Shown here: piece by piece, positions 12,701 to 21,500 of the stretch
How positions within the stretch are numbered: position 1 is the stretch's first letter
How the letters are laid out: every line of letters begins with the position of its first letter
NCBI GenBank assembly: GCA_022747635.1
Contig: JAKTNV010000003.1
Coordinates: 30,174,551 to 30,238,550 of the forward strand
Source: Hetaerina americana
Lineage: Eukaryota; Arthropoda; Insecta; Odonata; Calopterygidae
DNA length: 64,000 nt
Reading direction: 5' to 3'
Notes under the pieces: generated by a model
Database searches by the model: none
What the model was told of the DNA's origin: nothing
What the model saw: the letters and a program-made list of their open reading frames with translations, nothing else
Translations under genes and position numbers: made by a program

Positions 12701-13505
12701 TATCAATAGAACTTGGGAATGAAATTCTCATTTCCGTGGATGTACCACATACATAAACTCAAATTGTCACCAGAAACACTCATATAAAAAGGTTTTAAAA
12801 CTATGTTACTTCAACAGGATGCCGCGATTGTTCCGTTAGAAAAAATGAGTGTGCAAAACAGTAATTAAGACACTAATGAACATGCATCGAAAAGGCAATA
12901 CCATGAAAATGCAATGTTAATGGGCAATGCTCAAAAAAGGGAGGGGGTAGTTTAAAACAAGTTAAGCTTTCCTAGATAATTGAAATGAGATGTTTAAGTT
13001 GAATAATTTCCTCTTAACATAGCCACCACCAAACGCGGCATTATACTTAGGAGATAACGTGAACATGCTATATAACTTCTATAAATGTAACAGATTCAAA
13101 TGAGCTGGGCAACTATCAACATCAAACTTATACGTCACAGCTTTTATTATTTAGCGCAGACTAGGCTTCCATAACCGTACGACTAGTCGAGTGAACTTTA
13201 ACATCCTCAGCTATATAAAATGCGCACCGGATTTTTCTGGTCTTTGAAATGAAATAACGGTTCTGGAAAACCAATGTTCTGTCAACGTTAAGGATGAATT
13301 TATTGGCTGTTACCATAGATCCACTGGGGTACCCAATGGCTGAACTTGTCAAATGGGAAACTGATTGGATATACAGTGGTTTCTGACTTGAAATGATTAA
13401 GACAGGTCTAAAAGAAGTAATACGGGGTGATAACGGAACCATTTACTTAAAACGTACAGGAAACGGAAAATAATTATACTTACTTACCTGTTGATAAGTG
13501 GGCAT
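570..13505 (-). CDS. orb: orb/CPEB1-like protein, N-terminal region, 5 exons, 3' part outside window
   Basis: Five in-frame minus-strand exons give about 214 residues from a probable start Met. CPEB1/Orb binds U-rich cytoplasmic polyadenylation elements in mRNA 3'UTRs and controls translation in oocytes and neurons. Evidence for the family: an N-terminal helix SEILRQIDMLL comparable with CPEB1 'IFRRINAILDN'; a short NLECLSLS block comparable with 'LGLQSLSL'; and SCSRSSSPTDSDTS, very close to the CPEB1 'SRSSSPSDSDTSG' block. The rest is Ser/Pro/Gly-rich, as expected for the disordered regulatory half. RRM1, RRM2 and the ZZ zinc-binding domain should lie left of position 1, so the assignment rests on short motifs. 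It could also be another low-complexity RNA-regulatory protein. Confidence 0.62.
725..1202 (-). other. orb intron 4
   Basis: AT-rich intron with GTTAGT donor and TTTTCAG acceptor. No mobile element or conserved block recognised. Confidence 0.6.
1203..1342 (-). CDS. orb: orb exon 4 with tandem NAGNAG acceptor
   Basis: 46 codons plus 2 nt, donor GTTAGT. SPIHILQRNLECLSLS then TPPSPPS. The acceptor reads TTTCAGCAG, so splicing may start at 1342 (QVQQ) or 1339 (VQQ), adding or removing one Gln without changing frame. Confidence 0.7.
1343..2627 (-). other. orb intron 3
   Basis: AT-rich intron. The only structure seen is an imperfect two-copy direct repeat at 1841-1870 and 1878-1907. Confidence 0.6.
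2628..2809 (-). CDS. orb: orb exon 3
   Basis: 2 nt plus 60 codons, acceptor TTGCAG, donor GTAAAG. Contains SISDLLGLNIPRG and EEAVNELVSSF, then a Ser/Gly/Asn-rich stretch. Phase matches both neighbours. Confidence 0.7.
3515..3765 (-). mobile_element. LINE reverse transcriptase fragment
   Basis: A 74-residue minus-strand frame with VDNTDIL in place of the catalytic YADDT motif, then LQQSRIVSDHIKKWSSDN, typical of the RT palm/thumb of jockey-like non-LTR elements. It lies in orb intron 2. Isolated and without 3' tail, so an old fragment. Confidence 0.6.
5188..5550. repeat. Fold-back (inverted-repeat) element, about 120-bp arms
   Basis: Left arm about 5205-5330 and right arm about 5430-5540 are reverse complements, with shared blocks such as CCATACTCTTACAAATG and AGGATGGGTGAGA followed by an A/T-rich (AAAT)n part. 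The loop is about 100 bp. No coding capacity; looks like a MITE-type fold-back in orb intron 2. Confidence 0.8.
5620..6700 (+). pseudogene. Degenerate mariner transposase (mellifera-like)
   Basis: Plus-strand pieces in several frames: QQAVSNRLREMGKIQK (HTH), HRIITGDEKWTYFENLK (first catalytic Asp), GRKTMLSAW, and a C-terminal LAPSNYHLFASMSHALAEQHF. The second Asp block is changed (HGNA for HDNA) and the third is Asn. Multiple stops and frameshifts. Inactive; ends are not clear. Confidence 0.85.
7002..7149 (-). CDS. orb: orb exon 2
   Basis: 49 codons plus 1 nt, from TATAG|GTTGGA to CCAG|GTATGC. Pro-rich start (TPPPTPVPTS) followed by the amphipathic helix SEILRQIDMLLHEG. The split Asp codon continues correctly into exon 3. 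Confidence 0.7.
7150..9534 (-). other. orb intron 1, 3' portion
   Basis: AT-rich sequence without recognisable genes or repeats. The frames of 60-90 codons here show no family signal. Confidence 0.5.
9535..10758 (+). mobile_element. Near full-length defective mariner (SETMAR-transposase-like)
   Basis: Imperfect terminal inverted repeats of about 25 bp at 9535-9560 and 10731-10758 (left begins GGTACGTTCCGAAAGTAA). The plus frame from 9716 carries the N-terminal HTH part (IREVYGDIALYYSQVSRWL); another frame holds MRKVCAKLVPKLL. The catalytic region is broken by a deletion and frameshifts, with remnants such as RVRKFLAKHQVPMLP. Length about 1.2 kb fits the family. Confidence 0.88.
10904..11200 (+). 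mobile_element. tRNA-derived SINE, family 1, with target-site duplication
   Basis: Flanked by an 11-bp direct repeat ATTAAGGCAAA at 10893-10903 and 11201-11211. Pol III B-box GGTTTGAATCC about 60 bp from the head, conserved 3' body (CAAATGACCTTAGATGTCAG, CGCCTCCCC) and a 3' tail of CTA-like triplets. Same family as the copies at 39631 and 40911. Confidence 0.9.
11212..13487 (-). other. orb intron 1, 5' portion
   Basis: No genes or repeats recognised. The 93-codon minus frame at 13161-13442 sits inside this intron and shows no family similarity. Confidence 0.5.
13488..13505 (-). CDS. orb: orb first coding exon (MPTYQQ) with upstream 5'UTR
   Basis: Six codons from an ATG at 13505-13503, ending in a very strong donor CAG|GTAAGTAAGT. 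Phase 0 fits exon 2. The exon probably extends upstream as 5'UTR toward about 13600. Chosen because no other minus-strand ATG before exon 2 gives both a good donor and the right phase. An unseen intermediate exon is possible. Confidence 0.5.
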
Positions 13506-13559
13506 CAGAGCAACTATTTGAAACAAATTTAACGGCTGCGTCCTCTCCCGCGACTAAAA

Positions 13560-13770
13560 AAATAAAATCACTGGAATATTTTGGAAAATATATACTTGAT
13601 CCTTCACATACGTGCACACAGTTCACCCTTCCACGAACGCCAATCCAACATCACTAAGTCTGCAGGGCATCCCGAGGGAGCAACCAATTCTACAGTCAAC
13701 TTCGTAACTCGAGAAGAACCAATCAGATTGGTCACCACAGTCACGTGCGCTTCTAGGAATTTACAAAATT
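13560..13770 (-). promoter_or_regulatory. Candidate orb promoter region
   Basis: Just upstream of the first orb exon the sequence becomes richer in CpG. It contains an E-box CACGTG at 13742-13747, CCAAT boxes at 13684 and 13719 and an inverted ATTGG at 13727. No TATA box is obvious. Position supports a promoter; no transcription start is visible. Confidence 0.35.
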
Positions 13771-15810
13771 AATTCCTTAATATTTAAAAATCTTATGCTT
13801 GAATCATTCCTTTCAAAATGCCTGGTTATATATACGTTAAAAATTTTGCATAGTTCAACATAATTTATTGATCATAAGAACTCACTTTTTGGTTAGATAG
13901 AAAACGTTCCGTGCTGGCCTATGGCGCTGTAAGGACAACGGTGCATGGTGGCAACACCATCAGTAACTACTAAAGTATTGTTTGAGCCTAGCTTCTTTCC
14001 ATTAGCATTCGATCAGGCATGATAGGAAATACACTATTACTAGAAAAATCTGTGTAAGGTAATTCTAGCCCGAAAGTGGACGGCCCATATAACTAGTTGG
14101 GTATAACATGATTGTTTGTGCGATTATGATATAATTAACGACAATTGTTATTAGACACGATTCCGAGTCTCATTTCTGACGCCGAGCTGCCCGAATTATG
14201 ACTTAAATTTTCCAGTTAACTTCTTAATTGTTTTGACATTGTGATGCCCTACCCTCCCCTATGCTATCTACAAAATAATTTTTTGAAATTGTGAATTACC
14301 TTAAAGAAAATGTTTAATTAACCTTTTGTCAATGAAATGCTTAGATAGTTCTGGCGTTTAACTATTCGAAATATTGCACGTCTTAAGTCTAAATGATGAC
14401 CGTACCCAAACAAATTTTGAGTTGCTCTAATGCGAAATGGGGAAGGTGATAAAATTTTGTTGGTTTAACTGTGTTGTATTTTCATAATGTGGCTATAAAG
14501 CTCCTGTCTAAATGAAAAGCGGCATTATATTGTGCCAATAAATCTGCATGAAAAACTTATTGCGCGAACGTTACCGTTTACTATCGTTCGTTCCCTTACT
14601 TCGGGAATAGCATTGCTTCTGGTTTTCTATCTTTATTTCATAGACAGCGCGATATCTATATCCTGGAAAACTAGGATGAAGTGGGCAGAAAGTTAGATCC
14701 TGAAAGTTACTTCTTTTCGCCTGTCGGGCTATATTTGCTATTGGCATCCGAGGTCAAACGACGAAAGGTGAAGCCAAACCAAATTTATGACACAACTCAA
14801 CATATTACCCATTTATTAAAGTTAAAATAGCAACAAATGCGCTCATATCTTTATTATATTGTAAATAAAACTAACAGCAGAATTCCATGCAGGTGTTACT
14901 TCATGCACTCTTTAACTGGGGTGTATTGAATCCAAGATACTGGATTTCAACCACAAGGATTGGTATACAGCGCAATTATCAGATTCCAATTAGATTTCGT
15001 GAGGTGCGAGATGTAAAGAAGCCTTTATCTTCAAATCAGTTTCGATCTGCACCAGATTATTAAAATACTTGGAAATGGCACTAACAAGATGCATCAAAAA
15101 TGCCAACCATGGATGTATGAGCACATCATATCATTTGACATGTGTAAATGGTAATTCAGTAAGTGCTTTTGGCACATTTCCATTCCCCTTCATGGTAAAA
15201 TGCACATCAGCGTATGCATATTCGGATGAAGTCTTTCTCTTTGTATTACAGACCTTGGGCTCCTCTGAAATTAGTTTTCAATCTTCCTTAACTTTGTTCT
15301 TCTCCTCCATCCTTTCATGTTCATTATTCACAGACTTGCAGTAACATTATCTAAGCTTTGGCCTGCTCGTAACTCTTGTATAATGAAGCATTTATCTGAT
15401 CATCCAGTCTTCCACTTTTCTCACAATGAGGTCCAACTACTCTATTGCCCAAGGTACCACAAATCATGACATAACATGTTCAATTAAGTAGTTCAGATCT
15501 GCGTTATATCTCCTCCATTCATTATTCTTACTTGAGGGTCCAAATATTTTCGTTAATATTTGTCATCAGAATGATGACAAAACAATGATATACCTCCATT
15601 CAGCTCTTTTTTTTAATTCAGAATGAACATGAACACTACTTTGCATGGGTCTATAAGCATAGTCATGTAAATCATTGCTCATAGAGCAAGCCTGCACTAT
15701 TTGCATATTCCTATTTGTAACCACTACACTAAAAAAGTTAGGAAAAGAAAATTAAGAAAAAAAATAGAAAACTGTCCAGCTGTCATGTACTTCAGGCAAT
15801 AAGGGCCCTT
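13771..15810. other. Intergenic region upstream of orb
   Basis: Between the orb promoter and the Vps13 3' end. The part around 13900-14750 has more CpG than average and may hold regulatory sequence or 5'UTR, but no motif is decisive. No gene recognised. Confidence 0.4.
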
Positions 15811-15968
15811 GAATAATGTTCAAATAAAACATTATAACTCCTCATGTAAAATAAGCTTTATTGCGACCTAGGTTTCACTGCAAGGTAGCATCTTCAGGCC
15901 CGCAGTAAAACTTAGGTCGCATTAAAGCTTATTTTTCATAGAAAGTTACGAAGTTTTAACATTATTCA
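15811..15968. repeat. Hairpin element with shared core (copy 1)
   Basis: Arms 15811-15883 and about 15900-15968 are reverse complements (for example AATAAGCTTTATTGCGACCT). The loop carries AGGTTTCACTGC and GCATCTTCAGGCC, the core also seen in the hairpins at 28417, 46561 and 49368. Non-coding. Confidence 0.8.
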
Positions 15969-16854
15969 TTATGAAACAATTCCACTAAGCTAGACCTGAA
16001 TTATTCAGTATGAGCCCTTAAAAAGTAAACTAAAGCATGGTGGCTCAAGTCACCCTGGTGGTCGATCTATTCCACTTTGAGATTTAACATATTATCTTCT
16101 TACCATAAGTGTAATCATCATAATAAATGCACACAAACAATTAATAATGAGGATTTACTAAAAGTCTGGTGTTATTTATTGATTCTGTGATATTAGTTTT
16201 TTAACTTTAAATTCCTACTTGGAATTCACTATGTAATATTATATTTCATTGCTCTGCTGCCAAATTCAAATGTAAGTATAGTTTCATAGATAATCCAAAT
16301 TAAGTAAGATTGTCAATCTCAGATGCATGCATCATTTCTAGTTTTAAATTTATTGAATGAAGTGGTAAAATAATTACAGCTAAAAAACTACACCATTAAT
16401 GGTATTTTCATAATTCTCATTCTTTTTAAATCACCATAAAACAATAATGAAGGAGTCCTAACAATCACATGAGCTACTGTGAAAATTGCTCTTATTTTTT
16501 GTGGCCAGGGATACAAATGTAAAACACCAGCTCCAAACATGATTTTTGCAGTAGTTTTTGTATTCTACTCTAGATTTTAGAAACAGTCAAATTCAGTAAA
16601 TAATCCTAGGAGCACAAAATTGCATACTGCTTTGACTACCATTTCCTATACTTACCTCAATTTAAAAAAACTGTCAACTGTTAGTCATCATTACACATGC
16701 ATGCATATAGCCTATCCACATGGAAAAGAAGCCTATGTCAAAGTCAGGGAACCAGTTCATTGTGAGAGCCTGCATTACCCTATTACCTAATAAAGCTGTA
16801 TTTAAGAAACTTAAGTTAGATACACTTCAAGCAATAGGTAAATTATATAAACAA

Positions 16855-17410
16855 GATCTGTCTGGGAAGGATTCAGCCATGCAATATTTTGAGAAAAATA
16901 GCCTACCCAGAACAATGAGGCCTCAGTCCCCTTCAAAGTACTCCCCTCGGGGCCTCACACACTTATCCTAGTCTCTTCTACTTTTCAAAACAATTGGCAA
17001 AGCCCTTTTTCGGAATGGTCATCAGCTGCCTAGTCCCATTCTCTTTTAACTTGTCAACAACAAGAGTTTTGGGCTGCAGTTCCTGGGGACTTGCTCCAAA
17101 CTGCAAACGATGGCCCAGGCTTTCTAAAATAAGATCATAACTGGAGATGAGTCATGAGTCTATGGCTATGACCCTGAAATAAAAGCCCTGTCTCCCCAAC
17201 AGTGGGTTGACGAGATAAAGGAGAATATGACAGGGCAGCATGACTGTTCTAAAAAAGGACTTTGCTGATTATTTTGAAAAGTGGAAGAGATATGGGTGTA
17301 AGTGTGTGAGGTCCCAAGGGTTGTACTTTGAAAGGGCCTAAGGCCTTTTTGTTATAGGTAGGCTATTTTGTTAAAAAATATTGCATGGCTGCATACTTTC
17401 CAGACAGCCC
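16855..17410. mobile_element. Palindromic mariner remnant
   Basis: Outer arms 16855-17012 and about 17245-17408 are inverted copies of the same mariner 3' end (GCCATGCAATATTTT, AAAATAGCCTACC, CCTCACACACTTA). The right arm encodes DFADYFEKWKRYGCKCVRSQ, the C-terminal tail of a SETMAR-type transposase, on the plus strand; the left arm is the same in reverse. The centre retains VYGYDPE-like catalytic-domain remains. No intact ORF. Confidence 0.8.
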
Positions 17411-17686
17411 CCATATACTGTCAATTTTTTACTTATTGCAGAGCAAAATGTTCATTTCAAGATTAAAAATAATAAAATGAGCAAAAAAAGTAAAAGAATT
17501 TGTTTTTCCTCATTTTGGATTCTTTCAGAAGTATAGATTAGACCGTAAGGACACGGTTGTTTCACTCCTCTAATCCATTTCAAAATAGACAATACAACCA
17601 CTAACAACTTGGGGGACCATTAATGACCAATAATGTTAAAATGTGTTTCAATGTAGGAAGATCACACATATTAAAACAAATTAGTT

Positions 17687-17692
17687 TTTATT
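17687..17692 (-). terminator. Candidate poly(A) signal of Vps13
   Basis: AATAAA on the minus strand, about 770 nt after the Vps13 stop. No transcript evidence is available, so another signal could be used. Confidence 0.3.
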
Positions 17693-18164
17693 ACTCTTAT
17701 TGAACAATAACAATTTTTACATAAGCTTTCAAAGCATCACTGAACATGTATAAGTAAGCACGTAAACAATAGAATAGTAAAATATAATTCAATAAATGGT
17801 CATACACAAAATTTGTTGACAATATGTGAATGTATTCCAATGGAATAGCAGCTGCACATTACAGTAGCCTGCCACAAAGTAAATATCATCAAAAAATTCA
17901 CTTATCAATTTTAAGGAATACCAAAATAAACATTTTTTTAAACAATTGCTTGGCAGTGTAAATTTGCTAATTTGAATCAAAACACAAATATATCAAAAGC
18001 AGCAGTAATTTGTTTAAATTTTTTCATGTGCCATTCAAAAAGATTTTCTCAAGTTACTGACCAAAAATATTGATGAATAGTTTAACAGCTAGGTACAATA
18101 TAGAAGAAATGTGAAAAGCACAGAGGTCTATGCAAATGTATAAAGATAGGTATTACGAGTATAC

Positions 18165-18184
18165 ACATATATATATATATATAT
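18165..18184. repeat. (AT)n microsatellite
   Basis: Uninterrupted TA dinucleotides, about 20 bp, within the likely Vps13 3'UTR. Confidence 0.85.
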
Positions 18185-18458
18185 TAGTGAGTCTGATTTT
18201 GATGATTTGAAGCCTAGCTATGTAATGAGTAATGTAAATTACTGCTGATCAATATCTCAAAATATTGGATGCATATTCATTTGCATGTGGCATTGGATAG
18301 ATACAACAATTCTCATTTAAGTACAGCAAAATACTTAGGTTAATGCATACAAAAGGCACATATTAAGTTGTAAGCTAACATTTCGAATAATCAATCATCA
18401 GACTTGAGGTACTTTTGTTTCCATATGGCTGCATCCTAAAAGTTTTTATGATAATTGT

Positions 18459-18503
18459 TCAGTTGGCATTATTATACAGTTCTTCCATTTTTGTTAGAAG
18501 CAC
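18459..18503 (-). CDS. Vps13: Vps13 terminal exon with stop codon
   Basis: 14 codons plus TGA. It follows a strong acceptor (TTTTTTTCTATGCAG) and reads [14 protein letters not shown], a short closing helix joined in phase 0 after DDRLKN. Too short to be found by ORF length. Support is the acceptor, the matching phase and the position where VPS13 proteins end. An alternative last exon cannot be excluded. Confidence 0.75.
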   Translation of the reverse strand: MLLTKMEELYNNAN

Positions 18504-21500
18504 CTGCATAGAAAAAAATCTAGCATTAGAGAGTTGAGCATAATAATTACACAAGATGTGACAAAAAAATAAGAACCCATGTGCTTCTACTTGTCACTTT
18601 ACTCCAAAAATATTTGTTGCTAGCCATGCACTAATAAAATACATATAGTTATTAGCTATGTGTTACAGTAATTTTATTACAATGACCTTCCTAATGCTGT
18701 GAAGATTAATGATCATTCAATTGTTAATAACTACTATAGTAATACTATTTGCTAATGAAAAAATAGTTAACTTGCATAGTTATAGAAAAATAGTGCATCA
18801 GATATCAGAAGAAATTTTGAGAGTTAATGTGAATCAAAATATACTGCGAACAACTCCCAGATCCAACTGATTCTGTCATAAATAACACCTCAGATCTGCT
18901 TCATGTTGCTACTTTCTTTGGCGAATCATTTATTTGCATCAAATTTCATATCAATAATTACTCTCCAAGTTCTACTGAGGGCAATTCATTATTTCTTTCA
19001 ACATGTAATAAATTAGAGTATAAAGCACTAGGATAAAAAATCAAGGTTAAATCATTCCTAGAATGAACATCAATTAATTTAACAGAATCAAATCCTCCAA
19101 TTCTCTTTTTAAACAAGAAATTCTCAGGGAAATACCATAGTTCTATCCCCCATCATCATTGCTAAAATTATTCCATATTATAAAAATATTTCCCAATATA
19201 TAAAAGCAACTCTTGATTAGAATTCTTACCAGCCTTTATCTGTCTTGAATTAATTTATTTATTTAATGGGAATGATCCTTTTACACAAAGAAAGGCAAAA
19301 AACATATATTGGTCGCACAGACATAAAAAACATTTACAAATGGGTACAAATTCCATAAAGTTACATACTTGTTATTGAGAATCAAAATATAATTTAAAAT
19401 TTAAGAATAATTTTAATTTGCAATGCATGAAAGACATTTTCAGATGGTATAAAGGTTCGCAAACACACCTAGTTAGGTTAATTAAAGTAGACAAAATATC
19501 AATATTAAATAATATTCAAATTTAAAAATGGAAATAGAATATTATAAATAGAGTATTTGTTAAAGGCCAGATGATGGTACAAAATGATATATGTTAGTGG
19601 CAGTTATTAACTAGACCTTATGGCATGGATTAAGAAAATTTTTCTTATGGGCATTAAGAACATCTTATTGACAGGTACAGATATCCACATAGCAATAATT
19701 AGCATTATAAAATTCTTTGGATATTTTTGATAACACGTTTTAAGGGATCCTGGTGAAATAGAAAGTAGGTCAATATAGTCACAATTGAGGGGCATCTCTC
19801 ATACTCTGGCTTTTAGGCGAGTAGTAAGTGTAGTTTTGTGCATGATATCTAATTTCAAAGAGTGCTTCATACCTAGTATTATGTGAAGGTACTCTGAAAG
19901 ATATTGCGCTTAGGAGTGCTAAGGAATAAATCTTGTTATGCAGTAATTTGTAACGAAAAGTTATGTTATTAATTTTTCTACATTTATGCAAGGAGGGAAG
20001 ATTTAGTAGAGGTAGCATTTCATGATAACTATAAAAACTTTATATGGGTCTATGTTTTAAGTTTTTACAGCATTGGAAGATAAATCCAAGCGATTTGTAT
20101 GCTTTAGATTTAACGTAGTTATAATGTTGATTAAATGTTAACTGTGAGTCAAATATAACTCCGAGGGCTCTTATATTTGTTAATCAGACCATAAGATAAT
20201 TGCTTAGTCTATATTCATAATGCTGTAGACTCCTTTTCCAGCAGAATGTTACAGAATAACATTTTTTTAAATTTAAAGTTAGATAGTTATGCTCAACCCA
20301 GTTTTGAAGCCTATAAAGGCAGTTTTGCAGAGTTAGGTGATCATCAATTGATTGAACGGTTCAGAAATTTTTTAAGACATCATCATACAAAAGAAAAGGA
20401 ATTGGGTCTAATGCCATTATAATATCATTTATAAATAGGTTAAATAATGGTGGACCCAGATGGGATCCTTGGGGAATGCCTAATGATGGATAGAAACAAT
20501 TACTATTAGATACATTAATTTTTACTTCAACTTCTCTGCTCGTCAAATAACTTTCCACCCAGTCAAGTAAGGTACCACTCATTCCCAATGCATCTAACTT
20601 TCTAAGAAGCTCATGACTAAAATATCAACAGCCTTATTGAAGTCAGTATAAATGACATCTGTTTGTAAGCTTTTTTCCATACCCTCTATATGATACTTTT
20701 GAAAAACCAAAACATTAATGAGAGTTGAACTTCTTTTAGTGAAACCATGCTGGTCGGGAATAGTGATAATATTAAAGATAGGAGTAAGCTGATCTACAAC
20801 CAATGATTCTAAGACTTTTGCTATAATTGAGAGCTTGGCAATCGGACGATAGTTAGATAGATTATTTCTGTTGCTCTGCATATGTATTGGTACTATATAT
20901 GTGGATTTAAGTGCGCTATTTGAAAAGGTCTTTTGTCCTAATACCTTGTTCATAATTTAATCATCTTCTCTCTAAGTTCCAATATGTTATCAGAAATAAT
21001 TCAATTTTGACTGCCCTATATCAGATTATCCTTTCTGTTTTAACTGCCTTTGATAATACATCCAAAGGCTTGAGCATTTATTTTTGATTCACCAAGGCTT
21101 TTGTTTCAGTAATTCAACTTGCTTGGTTAGGTCTTGGAGGTGAAAAAGTCACCTGTGACCTATTTTCTCTACATTGTGACTTAAGTTGAAGATTTTCAGG
21201 AACTCCCTGTAAGCTCTAACTTCAATGCATGCACAAGATGAAAAATTCTCTAATAGCAGCCAACAGCACCACACATCCTCTTGACACATCCTATTTGAGG
21301 AATGCAAAGGTAGGTTTTATTCCTTAAATGGCAACTTCCCTTAATTTTGGGATGATAAGTGTATCAAGTAGGTGAGCAGGAAGCAGCCAGTAAGGAGGTT
21401 ATTTAATTTGATGGATGCGGGTAGAGAGGTCAATTCAAAATTGAGATTCTGCGGGCTAGTCATGTTACAGTTTGTATACCACCAGAAACTCTGTCTACAA

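Larger units (their letters stand above)
17411..18458 (-). other. Vps13 3'UTR and flank
   Basis: AT-rich. A short (AT)n run lies at about 18165-18184. Probable 3'UTR between 17660 and 18458 if the AATAAA at 17687 is used. Confidence 0.4.

Noticed and set aside
13161..13442. 93-codon minus frame near the orb first exon
   Set aside because: No recognisable domain, lies downstream of the strong donor at 13487, so it is intron.
14000..14750. CpG-richer intergenic stretch upstream of orb
   Set aside because: Considered as an extra exon or a divergent gene; no open frame with splice support.
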